Below are positions 37,277 through 46,152 of a DNA stretch of 64,000 nucleotides, one piece after another. This DNA is from Cribrihabitans marinus (lineage in GTDB: Bacteria; Pseudomonadota; Alphaproteobacteria; Rhodobacterales; Rhodobacteraceae). The stretch's first letter is position 1. Each line of letters begins with the position of its first letter. The notes under the pieces were generated by a model that ran no database searches, was not told where the DNA came from, and saw only the letters and a list, made by a program, of their open reading frames with translations. Both the position numbers and the translations under genes were made by a program. The DNA lies in NCBI RefSeq assembly GCF_900109035.1, contig NZ_FNYD01000002.1, forward strand, positions 248,001 to 312,000, written 5' to 3'.

Positions 37277-39004
37277 TCAGTTCCCAAGCCCGGCAAGGCG
37301 CAGCCCGTCGAGCCAGCGTTCCTGATCCGCGTCATGGCGCACGGGCACGATCTGGCGCACCTGTTCCAATGTCAGCCCCGGCATCCGGTCCAGCAACCGG
37401 TCCAGCGAGGCCCGGGCCTCGTCCATCTGCCCCAGCATGCCCAGCGCCGCGGTCTCCTGCCGCATCAGCGATGCAAAGCCCGGGTTGTCGCGCAGCCCGG
37501 CCCGGGCATTCTCTGCGCAAATGGCGTATTCGCCAGCAATATAGGCGCCGATCCCGACGCCACCCCGCCAGAACGCCTTGAGCGGGTCACGCGGACTGAG
37601 GGCGATGGCCCGCTCATAGGCGGCAATCGCGGCCTCATACTGACCCGAGACGCCATGATAGGTGGCCAGGTTGCCGTGTCCGATCGCCAGGTTGGGGTTC
37701 AGGGCGATGGCGCGCGCCAGACTCGTCTCCCACTCGTCGAAATCCCGCGCAAAGCCTGCGGCCATCGCCAGAATGGCATGTGCATTGGCATTCTGATCGT
37801 CCAGGCCAACGGCCATTTCCGCAGCGGCTCGGGCCGAGAGCAGGGCATCGGTCGTGTCGGTCCGCCAGAGATGCAAGACTGCCAGCAGGTCACACAACGC
37901 CAGCGCGGCATTTGCATCGCTGTTTTCCGGCTCGGCCGAAAGCGCCTCGGTCAGAAGCGCGCGGGCCACGTCATTGTCGGTCCTGTTGTATTTCCCCAGG
38001 TGCCAGCGCGCCTGCAGCAATCGCTCCCAGGCGGTCAGGCTTTCCGGGCGCTGGGCCCGGGCGCGGCGGGTTTCGGCGACAAGTGTTTCCGGCGCGACCG
38101 CACCCACGATGGCCTGGGTGATCTCGTCCTGAACGGCAAAGATGTCGTCCATGACCCGGTCGAACCGCGACGCCCAGATATGGGCACCGGTGGCCCCGTC
38201 GATCAGCTGCGCCGTCACCCGCACCCGGTCGCCGGCCCGGCGCACGCTGCCCTCCAGCAGGTATCGCACGCCCAGTTCCGCGCAGAGCGCATCGACCCGC
38301 ATCGGCTGGCCCTTGTAGGCAAAGCTGGTGTTGCGGGCGATGACGAAGAAATCCCGAAAATGCGACAAGGCGGTGATGATGTCCTCGGCAATCCCGTCCG
38401 AGAAATACTCCTGCTCGGGGTCGGGCGACATGTTGTCGAAGGCCAGAACGGCGATCGAGGCCTTGCCCGAGGGCGCGGCATCCGCGTCGGGCCGGGGCCG
38501 CAGATCGTCGCCCGCCGGCCAGCGGAACACGCGCACCGGCGATTCGATGTTGCGCAGGGCTTGGTGCCCGTCGTCGGAGAATTCCGCTTCGATCCGGTTG
38601 CCGATGCTCTCGCGCACCAGCCCGGACAGGCAGATGCCGCCGGGTTCCGCCAGCGCCTCGAGCCGGGCCGCGATGTTCACCCCGTCGCCATAGATGTCGC
38701 CGCCCGACATGACGATGTCCCCGAGGTTGATGCCGATGCGCAGTTGCAAGGGCATGTCCCGGTCCTCGGCGATCGCCGTCTGGAGCGCGATGGCGCAGGA
38801 GACCGCGTCCACGACGCTGTTGAACTCCGCCAAGGCGCCGTCGCCGGTCAGCTTGACCACGCGGCCGCGGTGCCGGTTCATCGCCGGTTCGAAATGTTTT
38901 CGCCGCAGCCGGGTCAGGTGGGCCAGTGTGGCGCTTTCTTCGCGCGCCATGTGACCGGAATAGCCGACGACATCGGCCGCCAGGATGGCAACAAGGCGTC
39001 GCAC
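37277..39004 (-). CDS. class III adenylate/guanylate cyclase with TolB-like and TPR regions
   Basis: A 575-residue multidomain protein. Residues about 5-150 form a class III cyclase domain. The metal Asp residues are in ILAADVVGYS (Asp11) and KLTGDGALAEF (Asp55), and the transition-state Asn/Arg pair is in GVNIAARLEAL, so it looks catalytically competent. Residues about 190-330 are TolB-like (IAVLAFDNMSPDPEQEYFSDGIAEDI). The rest is TPR-like helices. It probably makes cAMP in response to a bound partner. The GTG start follows GGGGAGGACCGGACAC. Many alphaproteobacteria hold several such paralogues. Confidence 0.88.
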   Translation of the reverse strand: MRRLVAILAADVVGYSGHMAREESATLAHLTRLRRKHFEPAMNRHRGRVVKLTGDGALAEFNSVVDAVSCAIALQTAIAEDRDMPLQLRIGINLGDIVMSGGDIYGDGVNIAARLEALAEPGGICLSGLVRESIGNRIEAEFSDDGHQALRNIESPVRVFRWPAGDDLRPRPDADAAPSGKASIAVLAFDNMSPDPEQEYFSDGIAEDIITALSHFRDFFVIARNTSFAYKGQPMRVDALCAELGVRYLLEGSVRRAGDRVRVTAQLIDGATGAHIWASRFDRVMDDIFAVQDEITQAIVGAVAPETLVAETRRARAQRPESLTAWERLLQARWHLGKYNRTDNDVARALLTEALSAEPENSDANAALALCDLLAVLHLWRTDTTDALLSARAAAEMAVGLDDQNANAHAILAMAAGFARDFDEWETSLARAIALNPNLAIGHGNLATYHGVSGQYEAAIAAYERAIALSPRDPLKAFWRGGVGIGAYIAGEYAICAENARAGLRDNPGFASLMRQETAALGMLGQMDEARASLDRLLDRMPGLTLEQVRQIVPVRHDADQERWLDGLRLAGLGN

Positions 39005-39077
39005 GTGTCCGGTCCTCCCCCTGAGACACTTGCCATAACAGCAGAGGTTGCGGGGATTTCCAACTGCGGAACGCGGA

Positions 39078-40259
39078 TCAGGCGGCTGCCGCGCCTTTTG
39101 TCTGGGCCATCGCGTCAAGGATCGCGTCGGCGATCATGTCCAACTCGGGCCGGCGCAGCCGTACGGGCAGGCGCACGTCGCAGGCCCGCATCAGCATCGC
39201 CCGGGTGCACGGAAGCTCCGGCACCTCCTCCAGGAACCGCCAGTTCCAGAAGGCGCGGGCGTTGTCCGCGCTCAGGCCGAAGACCTGCACCTTGATGCCG
39301 CGCACCTCGGCCGCGGCGGCAAAGCGGGCGGTTTCGGCGTCGGTCAGGCCCATAAGGTTGAACTGGATCGAATCCGGTGCGCGCGCCTCACCGGGCAGCG
39401 GATCCGGCACCTCGATATGCGGCGACGCAGAGATTCTGGCGGCGACATGGTCGTGGTTGGTGTGCCCGTCGCGCACCCGGCGCGCAAGTTCCGGCAGTTG
39501 CGGGCGGATCACGGCGGCGCTCAGGTTGCTCATGCGCAGATTGTAGAGCGGCAGCTTGTTCTGCCATGCGGCAAAGGCGTCCTGCAGGACGGGGTGCTTC
39601 TTCCAGTTATGCTCATAGGCGCCCGACATGATCACCGCGCGGGCCGCCAGGTCGGCGTCGTCGGTGATCAGGATGCCGCCTTCGCCGGCGTTGATCATCT
39701 TGTAGGACTGGAACGAGAAGCAGCCCACGCGCCCGATGGTGCCGATCTTGCGCCCGGCCCAGGTGGTGCCCAGCGAGTGCGCCGCATCCTCGATCACCGG
39801 GATGTCGTGGGCATCACACAGCGCCATGATCGCGTCCATGTCACTGGTATGGCCGCGCATGTGGCTGATGATGACGGCCTGAACCTCGTCCAGCCGGGCC
39901 TCGAAATCGGCCAGGTCGACGCGATAATCCTCGCCCACCTCGCACAGCACCGGGATGCAGTCGGCGTGAATCACCGAGGAGGGAACCGCCGCGAAGGTGA
40001 AGCCGGGGATCAGAACGCGCGCATCGCGCGGCAGGCCCAACGCCTTGAGCGAAAGAAACAGCGCCGCCGAGCAGGACGAGACCGCCAGCGCATAGCGGCT
40101 GCCCATCATCTCTGCGAACTCGGATTCGAGCAGCGTCACCGGCGCGTTGTCGGGCGCGGTATAGCGGAACAGGTCGCCGGAGGTCAGCAAGGCGTCGATT
40201 GCCTCGCGGGCGGCTTCGGGGATGGGCTCGGCGTCGTGGACGTTGGGCGGCAGCATCAT
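39078..40259 (-). CDS. DegT/DnrJ/EryC1-type PLP aminotransferase
   Basis: A 393-residue sugar-aminotransferase-like PLP enzyme. The PLP Lys is in CFSFQSYKMINAGEGGIL (near residue 186), and the Asp pairing with the ring nitrogen is in IPVIEDAAHSLGTTWAG. SSCSAALFLSLKALGL and PGFTFAAVPSSVIHADCIPV are family elements. Such enzymes usually aminate keto-sugars for polysaccharide or antibiotic synthesis, but no sugar genes flank it here. The substrate is unknown. The ribosome-binding site is AAGGAAAACG. It has the same orientation as the amine cluster but a separate 111-bp spacer. Confidence 0.87.
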   Translation of the reverse strand: MMLPPNVHDAEPIPEAAREAIDALLTSGDLFRYTAPDNAPVTLLESEFAEMMGSRYALAVSSCSAALFLSLKALGLPRDARVLIPGFTFAAVPSSVIHADCIPVLCEVGEDYRVDLADFEARLDEVQAVIISHMRGHTSDMDAIMALCDAHDIPVIEDAAHSLGTTWAGRKIGTIGRVGCFSFQSYKMINAGEGGILITDDADLAARAVIMSGAYEHNWKKHPVLQDAFAAWQNKLPLYNLRMSNLSAAVIRPQLPELARRVRDGHTNHDHVAARISASPHIEVPDPLPGEARAPDSIQFNLMGLTDAETARFAAAAEVRGIKVQVFGLSADNARAFWNWRFLEEVPELPCTRAMLMRACDVRLPVRLRRPELDMIADAILDAMAQTKGAAAA

Positions 40260-40370
40260 ATTTCGTTTTCCTTAAGTCGCACTTTCGGAAAGGTAAAACA
40301 ATCACCGCCCCGTGCCAAGCGGCGCCTTGGGCCATCGGCAAGATTTCACATGATCGTTTCAATCGGCCGG

Positions 40371-41675
40371 TCAGACGCCCAGCCGGTCGCGCAGCGCGTA
40401 CCAGGTCATCGCCAGGACCAGCAGCGGCGAGCGCAGGGCCGGGCCACCGGGGAAGGGCAGGGACGGGAACCGGGCCATTGTGTCGAACCCTTCGGCCTGC
40501 CCCTGGATCGCAAGGGCCATCAGTTTCCCGGCATGGGTCGCGGTGCCGACTCCGTGGCCGGAATAGCCCGAGGCCGACAGGATGTTCGGCGCCACACGCG
40601 CCAGGTAGGGCATCCGCCGCATGGTGATCGCCAGCGTGCCGCCCCAGGCGTGGTCGATGCGCACGTCGCGCAGATGCGGGAAGATCTCGGTCATCGGCTT
40701 GCGCACCTTGGCGGCGATGTCCCTGGGAAAGCGATAGCCATAGCTTTCGCCGCCGCCGAACAGCAGCCGCCCGTCGCGGCTGAGCCGGAAATAGTTCACC
40801 ACGAATTTGGTGTCCGCAACGGCCACATCGCGGGCCAGTACCTGCGTCACGGCATCGCCCAGCGGCTCGGTTGCGGCGATGAAGTTGTTGATCGGCATCA
40901 CCCGCGCGGCCACCTGGCGATTGAGCCCGCCCAGATAGCCGTTGCAGGCGAGGATCACATGCCCGGCGCGGATGCGGCCCCGGTCTGTGCGCACAAGCGC
41001 CGGCTGGCGCTCCTCGATATGGTGGACATGGGTGTCCTCGAATATGCGGACGCCGGCCTTGACCGCAGCCCGGGCCAGCCCCAGCGCAAAATTCAGCGGG
41101 TGCAGATGCGCAGCCCCCCGATCCAGAACGCCCCCTTTGTAGGCCGGTGAGGGGCAGATGGCGTGCCCGGCCTCCTCATCCAGCAGATCGGCCTGGTCAT
41201 AGCCGTAGCGCTCGGCCAGGTGGCCGGCATGCGCGTGAAGCTCGCGGCGCTCGGCATCGCTGAACCCCAGCACGGCGATTCCCGGTTTCAGGTCGCAGTC
41301 GATGTCGTGCCGGGCGATCAGGTCCTTGACCAGCGCCTTGGCCTCCTCGGCCAGCGTCCACAGCTTCGCCGCGTCCTCGTCGCCCACCAGCCGTTCCAGT
41401 TCCTCCTGGCCCATGCGCTGGGCGCTGCCCAATTGCCCGCCATTGCGGCCCGACGCGCCGAATCCGACGCGGTGGGCCTCGACGAGCGCGACGTCGAAGC
41501 CCGCTTCGGCCAGGTGCAGCGCCGCAGACAGACCGGTATATCCGCCGCCGACGACGCAGACATCGGCGCGGGTTTCGCCGCGCAGCGCGTCGAAGCGATC
41601 AATCGGGTTGGCGGTCGCCGCATACCAGCTGTCGGGAAAGGTGCCGCGCCGGTCGTTGGAAAACAGCAGGTTCAT
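40371..41675 (-). CDS. puuB: FAD-dependent amine oxidoreductase (PuuB-like)
   Basis: A 434-residue DAO-family flavoprotein. The Rossmann FAD motif is CVVGGGYTGLSAALHLAEAGFDV near residues 39-61, followed by GFGASGRNGGQLG, the hallmark of gamma-glutamylputrescine oxidase-like enzymes. The C-terminal NILSASGYSGHGVGTATHAGKL is the second FAD contact. It should oxidise a secondary or glutamylated amine to an aldehyde with release of H2O2. Context (GS-like ligases, a GATase, an amino-acid ABC transporter) supports a glutamylation-type amine pathway, though the exact amine is unknown. Confidence 0.87.
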   Translation of the reverse strand: MNLLFSNDRRGTFPDSWYAATANPIDRFDALRGETRADVCVVGGGYTGLSAALHLAEAGFDVALVEAHRVGFGASGRNGGQLGSAQRMGQEELERLVGDEDAAKLWTLAEEAKALVKDLIARHDIDCDLKPGIAVLGFSDAERRELHAHAGHLAERYGYDQADLLDEEAGHAICPSPAYKGGVLDRGAAHLHPLNFALGLARAAVKAGVRIFEDTHVHHIEERQPALVRTDRGRIRAGHVILACNGYLGGLNRQVAARVMPINNFIAATEPLGDAVTQVLARDVAVADTKFVVNYFRLSRDGRLLFGGGESYGYRFPRDIAAKVRKPMTEIFPHLRDVRIDHAWGGTLAITMRRMPYLARVAPNILSASGYSGHGVGTATHAGKLMALAIQGQAEGFDTMARFPSLPFPGGPALRSPLLVLAMTWYALRDRLGV

Positions 41676-41733
41676 CCAGGCCCCCAGGCTCGTCCTCGGT
41701 GACCGGCGCCGGCCGGCGCGGTCACCCGGGGAC

Positions 41734-43092
41734 TCAGACGTTCAGCAGAAGATGCTCGCGTTCCCAGGGCGAGATCACCTGCAGGAACTCCTCGTATTCC
41801 GCGCGTTTGACGATGCCGTAGACGCGGGCGAATTCCGGTCCCAGAACGTCGTGCAGCGCCTTGGCCTCGTCGAACAGGTCCAGCGCCTCGCCCATCACCT
41901 GCGGGATGTCGCCATCACCGGCATAGGCGTCGCCGTGGAACTGGCGGCTGGGGCGCGTCTCTTCCATCAGGCCGAGATAGCCGCAGGCCAGCGAGACGGC
42001 GATGCCCAGGTAGGGATTGCAGTCCATCCCGGCGATGCGGTTCTCGATGCGCCGGCTTTCCGGCCCGCTGAGCGGCACGCGAATACCCGTGGTGCGATTG
42101 TCGCGGCCCCATTCCAGGTTGATCGGCGCGGCGTGGTCCTTGACGTAGCGGCGATAGGAATTGACGTAGGGCGCCATCACCGCCAGCCCCGCGGGCAGAT
42201 GCGTCTGCAACCCGGCCAGGAAGTGATAGAAGGCGTCGGTCTCGCCGCCCTGCGGACCCGAGAAGATGTTCTTGCCGGTCTCCTTCTCGATGATCGAGTG
42301 GTGGATGTGCATGGCAGAACCGGGTTCGTCCTCGATCGGTTTGGCCATGAAGGTCGCAAAGCAGTTGTGCCGGATCGCGGCCTCGCGGATCAGGCGCTTG
42401 AAATAGAACACCTCGTCGGCCAGCTTGACCGGATCGCCGTGGCGCAGGTTGATTTCCAGCTGCCCGGCCCCGCCTTCCTGGGTGATCCCGTCGATCTCGA
42501 ATCCCTGCGCCTCGGCAAAGTCGTAGATGTCGTCGATCACCGGTCCGAACTCGTCCACCGCGGTCATGGAATAGGCCTGCCGCGCGGCCGCCGGCCGGCC
42601 CGACCGGCCCATCATCGGCTCGATCTCCTTGGCCGGGTCCAGGTTGCGGGCGACCAGGAAGAACTCCATCTCGGGGGCCACGATCGGCTTCCAGCCCTTG
42701 TCGTGATAAAGCTGCACGACCCTTTTGAGCACGTTGCGCGGGCTGAAGGGAATCGGGGCGCCCTCGCGGTCGAAGGCGTCGTGGATCACCTGCAGGGTCC
42801 AGTCGCCGGTCCAGGGTGCGGCGCTGGCAGTGGCCATGTCGGGTTTCAGGATCATGTCCCGCTCGATGAACCCGTCCTCGCCGGCGGCCTCGCCCCAATC
42901 GCCGGTGATGGTCTGGTAGAAGATGCTGTCGGGCAGGTGGAAATAGGTCTGGCGCGCGAATTTCGACGCCGGAACCGCCTTGCCGCGCGCGATGCCGGGC
43001 AGGTCGGAAATGATGCACTCTACCTCGTCCAGTCGGCGCCCTTCCAGGTAGTCGCGGGCGGCTTGGGGCAGGTTCTCGGTCCAGTCGGCCAT
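41734..43092 (-). CDS. glutamine synthetase family protein (gamma-glutamylamine ligase-like), copy 1
   Basis: A 452-residue GS-fold ligase. The beta-grasp N-terminal part (IISDLPGIARGKAVP) and catalytic part (APEMEFFL, GAGQLEINLRHGDP, SAMHIHHSI, then the Arg/Glu loop GPESRRIENRIAGMDCNPYLGIA) are intact, so ATP and glutamate binding should work. It is not the housekeeping GlnA type; it resembles PuuA-like enzymes that glutamylate amines. Its start overlaps the upstream GATase stop by 1 bp (TGATG). It precedes puuB by 58 bp. Confidence 0.88.
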   Translation of the reverse strand: MADWTENLPQAARDYLEGRRLDEVECIISDLPGIARGKAVPASKFARQTYFHLPDSIFYQTITGDWGEAAGEDGFIERDMILKPDMATASAAPWTGDWTLQVIHDAFDREGAPIPFSPRNVLKRVVQLYHDKGWKPIVAPEMEFFLVARNLDPAKEIEPMMGRSGRPAAARQAYSMTAVDEFGPVIDDIYDFAEAQGFEIDGITQEGGAGQLEINLRHGDPVKLADEVFYFKRLIREAAIRHNCFATFMAKPIEDEPGSAMHIHHSIIEKETGKNIFSGPQGGETDAFYHFLAGLQTHLPAGLAVMAPYVNSYRRYVKDHAAPINLEWGRDNRTTGIRVPLSGPESRRIENRIAGMDCNPYLGIAVSLACGYLGLMEETRPSRQFHGDAYAGDGDIPQVMGEALDLFDEAKALHDVLGPEFARVYGIVKRAEYEEFLQVISPWEREHLLLNV

Positions 43093-43772
43093 CAGGCCCT
43101 CGCTTTCTTGAAGAAACCGGCCATCCGTTCGGCGATGACCGCATTGTCCACCGGACCGTCCAGCCCGGCGCTTGCGGCGTCCAGCTGCGCGTCGGGCACG
43201 ACGCCGCGACCGCGGGTGCGGATCAGACCGGCGATGAAGTCGGTGTCATATTCCGGATGCGGCTGGATCGTCCAGATCCGGTCGCCATAGGCAACCACGG
43301 CATAGCGGCAAAAGCCGTTTCCGGCCAGAACCGTGGCGCCATCGGGCAACGCGACAACCTGATCCTGGTGCCAGGCGTTCAGGGTGACGGGCTGTCCGTC
43401 CAGGTCGTATTCGGTCCGACCGATGGACCAGCCGCCATCGAATTTCTCGACCTTGCCACCCAGGGCCTGCGCGATGATCTGGTGGCCGAAGCAGACCCCG
43501 ATCAGCGGCCGTCCCTCGGCCTTGATCTGGCGGATCAGATCCTCCAGCGGGGCAATCCAGGGCAGGTTGTCATAGGCGCCGTGACGCGAGCCGGTGATCA
43601 GCCATCCGTCGGCGACATCGGCCCCGTCGGGAAAGACGCCGTCCACGACCGGATAGGTTTCGAACGTAAAGCCGTGCCCGTCCAGGAGGCGTGCGAACAT
43701 CCGGTCGTAATCCCCGGTCGTCTCGATCAGGGCGTCCGGGGCGTGACCGGTTTGCAGGATGCCGATTTTCAT
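43092..43772 (-). CDS. class I glutamine amidotransferase-like protein
   Basis: A 226-residue stand-alone GATase domain. The nucleophile Cys is in LIGVCFGHQIIAQALGG (near residue 94), and the His-x-Glu is in TIQPHPEYD, so the triad is complete. In this setting it more likely hydrolyses a gamma-glutamyl compound (PuuD-like role) than feeds ammonia to a synthase, but its sequence belongs to the GMP-synthase-like group rather than the PuuD peptidase C26 group. A 14-bp palindrome lies 9-22 bp before its ATG. Confidence 0.85.
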   Translation of the reverse strand: MKIGILQTGHAPDALIETTGDYDRMFARLLDGHGFTFETYPVVDGVFPDGADVADGWLITGSRHGAYDNLPWIAPLEDLIRQIKAEGRPLIGVCFGHQIIAQALGGKVEKFDGGWSIGRTEYDLDGQPVTLNAWHQDQVVALPDGATVLAGNGFCRYAVVAYGDRIWTIQPHPEYDTDFIAGLIRTRGRGVVPDAQLDAASAGLDGPVDNAVIAERMAGFFKKARA

Positions 43773-43780
43773 GGTTCACC

Positions 43781-43794
43781 AATTTGATCAAATT
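43781..43794. promoter_or_regulatory. palindromic operator candidate before the GATase gene
   Basis: AATTTGATCAAATT is a perfect 14-bp palindrome 9-22 bp upstream of the GATase start codon. The same core TTTGATCAAA recurs before the second GS-like gene at 45215-45224. Confidence 0.55.
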
Positions 43795-43832
43795 CAAGTC
43801 TACCGAAACCGCGCCGGCCGGGCAAGGGGGGC

Positions 43833-45152
43833 TCAGACCGCCTCGAGATAGCTCAGCCAATGGGTGTCCGGATCACGGGCGGCGAAGCGCGCGATCTCCT
43901 GGCGCTTGGTCAGCGCCATGTTGGAGACAAGCGCCGCAGGCAGGATCCGGGCCAGCATGGGGTCCGTGGCGAAGGCCTCGACGGCCGCGGCCAGATCCGG
44001 GTGCAATTGCGGCAGATCCGCGATCTCGTAGGCGTTGCCGGTGATCGGGTCCGGCGGGGTCAGGCCGTCCTCGATCCCGATCAGGGCGGCGCCCAGAACG
44101 CTGGCCAGCATCAGGTAGGGGTTGATGTCGCCGCCGGCGACACGGTGTTCGATCCGGCGGGCCGCCGGCGCGCCGCCCGGTACGCGGATGGCGGCGGTCC
44201 GGTTCTCATAGGCCCAGCAGGCCCCGGTCGGCGCATGCGCCTCGGGCACCAGCCGCTCATAGGAATTGCCATGCGGTGCGAAGATCAGCGTCGATCCGGG
44301 CATCGCGGCAAGGCAGCCGGCCACAGCCTGGCGCAGCAGGTCGGTGCCGCGTGGGCCGCCATCGTTGAAGACGTTTCGCCCCTCGGCGTCGACGACCGAG
44401 AAATGCACATGCATTCCGTTGCCCGCATCCTGCGAATAGGGTTTGGCCATGAATGTGGCGGCAAAGCCGTGCTTGCGGGCCAATCCACGCACCAAGCCCT
44501 TGAACAGCCACGTGTCGTCGGCACAGCGCATGGCGTCCTGATGGTCGAGATTGATTTCGAACTGGCCCACGCCGCTTTCGGAAATCGCGGTCTGGGCCGG
44601 GATGCCCATCGCCTCGCAGCCGCGATAGAGGTCGGTGAAATAGGCGTCGAAGGCGTCCATTTCGGCCATCGACAGGACCGCCTCGTTGATCAGCCGGCGG
44701 CGGGTCAGCGGGTTGACCGGCGGGCGCGGCGCCTCGCCGCCGGCATCGAGCAGGGTGAATTCCAGCTCGGTCGCCGCCACCACGCGCCAGCCCCGTGCCG
44801 CATAGCGGTCCAGCACCGATGCCAGCGCGTGGCGGGGGTCGCCCGCGAACGGGCGCCCGTCATCGTGGAACATCTCCATCGGAACCAGCGCGGTCGCGCC
44901 GTCGATCCAGGGCACCGGCATCGCGCCGCGATCCGTCGGCCGCAACACCCCGTCGGCATCGCCGCTGTCGAAGAGCAGCGGGCTGCCGGCGATATCGGCC
45001 CCCCACAGATCGACGTTGAGCGCCGAAAACGGCATCCGCACCGCGCCCCTGTCCAGCTTGGGTCCATAGGCGCCCGGCACGCGCTTGCCGCGCATCTGCC
45101 CGTTCAGATCGCAGGCGGCGATGCGAAAGGTCTGTAGCTGGCTGAGATCCAT
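43833..45152 (-). CDS. glutamine synthetase family protein, copy 2
   Basis: A 439-residue GS-fold ligase diverged from copy 1. It keeps TELEFTLLDAG, SGVGQFEINLDHQD, GNGMHVHFSVVD, GNSYERLVPEAHAPTGACWAYENRTAAIRVPGG and RRIEHRVAGGDINPYL, so the active site looks whole. The start at 45152 has GGAGCGCCGTC upstream; an in-frame ATG nine codons earlier (45179) lacks a site. A TTTGATCAAA palindrome lies in its leader. The two paralogues may glutamylate different amines. Confidence 0.87.
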   Translation of the reverse strand: MDLSQLQTFRIAACDLNGQMRGKRVPGAYGPKLDRGAVRMPFSALNVDLWGADIAGSPLLFDSGDADGVLRPTDRGAMPVPWIDGATALVPMEMFHDDGRPFAGDPRHALASVLDRYAARGWRVVAATELEFTLLDAGGEAPRPPVNPLTRRRLINEAVLSMAEMDAFDAYFTDLYRGCEAMGIPAQTAISESGVGQFEINLDHQDAMRCADDTWLFKGLVRGLARKHGFAATFMAKPYSQDAGNGMHVHFSVVDAEGRNVFNDGGPRGTDLLRQAVAGCLAAMPGSTLIFAPHGNSYERLVPEAHAPTGACWAYENRTAAIRVPGGAPAARRIEHRVAGGDINPYLMLASVLGAALIGIEDGLTPPDPITGNAYEIADLPQLHPDLAAAVEAFATDPMLARILPAALVSNMALTKRQEIARFAARDPDTHWLSYLEAV

Positions 45153-45214
45153 GACGGCGCTCCGGTTGTCGAACGCCATCGGTTTAACGCGGGCGGCGGG
45201 GGCTTGTCACGACT

Positions 45215-45224
45215 TTTGATCAAA
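45215..45224. promoter_or_regulatory. palindromic operator candidate before GS-like copy 2
   Basis: TTTGATCAAA, with an extra AATT-like flank on one side, matches the palindrome before the GATase gene. It is 63-72 bp upstream of the chosen start (45152). Confidence 0.5.
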
Positions 45225-45260
45225 TTATCCACGCCCGTGTCAGAACGCTGCGGCGACTCG

Positions 45261-46067
45261 TCAGCGGATCAGGTTCATGCGCAGGCGCATCCGGCTGCGT
45301 TGGGTCTCGGGCAGGTGCCGGTTGAGGTGCTTGTTCACCCGGCCGAAGCTCCAGATGATGAGCAGCGAGAAGATGATGAAATACATCGCCAGGATCGGGT
45401 AGGGCACGAAGGGGTTGAAGGTCTTGTCGGCGAAATAGTTGGCGTAGTAGAGCGCGTCGCCCCGCTGCTGCCAGGCGGGAAAGCCCGAGAAGAACACCAG
45501 CGTGGTGGCGTGGAACAGAAAGATCGCCTCGTTGGTATAGGCGGGCCAGGCCAGCCGCAGCATGGTGGGCCAGACGATGCGGCGAAAGCGCGGCCAGCCC
45601 GACATGCCATAGGCGTCGGCGGCCTCGACATCGCCCTTGGGGATCGAGCGCAGGGCGCCATAAAAGATCTCGGCCGAATAGGCGGCGGTATTGAGGAACA
45701 GCACGATCAGCGCGCCCAGCCAGGCGGCGGTGAAGGCGTCGAACAGGGGCGAGACGGATTTCAGGCTGAGAAACAGGAAATAGGCAAAGAAGAACTGGAT
45801 GAAGAGCGGCGAGCCGCGGAACACGAAGATGAACCATTCCGAGGGCTTGCGGAACAGCTTGCGCGGCGATGCCTTGCCCACCGCCAGCGCAGTGGCCAGG
45901 AAGAAGCCGGTGGCCAGCGCCATCACCCCGAAATAGACGTTCCAGATCATCCCCGAGCCGATCAGGGTGAAATGCTCGCACAGGGTGAAATTCTCCTTCG
46001 GCAGCAGCCGCTCGCCGATGCCCAGCGAGCGCAGGGCATAGTCCTGGACCGTCTGCCAGCAACTCAT
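45261..46067 (-). CDS. polar amino-acid ABC transporter permease (HisM-like)
   Basis: A 268-residue inner-membrane permease of the HisM/OccM type. Four to five hydrophobic segments are visible. The EAA loop that docks with the ATPase is in GDVEAADAYGMSGWPRFRRIVWPTMLR. WFIFVFRGSPLFIQFFF is also a family element. The start at 46067 has GGCAGGAGGCCGGAC. It is the last gene of the ABC operon (ATPase, binding protein, HisQ-like, HisM-like), 85 bp after the HisQ-like gene. Confidence 0.92.
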   Translation of the reverse strand: MSCWQTVQDYALRSLGIGERLLPKENFTLCEHFTLIGSGMIWNVYFGVMALATGFFLATALAVGKASPRKLFRKPSEWFIFVFRGSPLFIQFFFAYFLFLSLKSVSPLFDAFTAAWLGALIVLFLNTAAYSAEIFYGALRSIPKGDVEAADAYGMSGWPRFRRIVWPTMLRLAWPAYTNEAIFLFHATTLVFFSGFPAWQQRGDALYYANYFADKTFNPFVPYPILAMYFIIFSLLIIWSFGRVNKHLNRHLPETQRSRMRLRMNLIR

Positions 46068-46152
46068 GTCCGGCCTCCTGCCCAAAGAGATCGCTTGCGT
46101 GAATGCACGGACATCGCGCGCGGCATCTGGCCGAGGGTGAGAGGTGCGGTCG

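Noticed and set aside
39078-40259. Start of a polysaccharide or LPS sugar cluster.
   Set aside because: The DegT-type gene has no glycosyltransferase, epimerase or nucleotidyltransferase neighbours.
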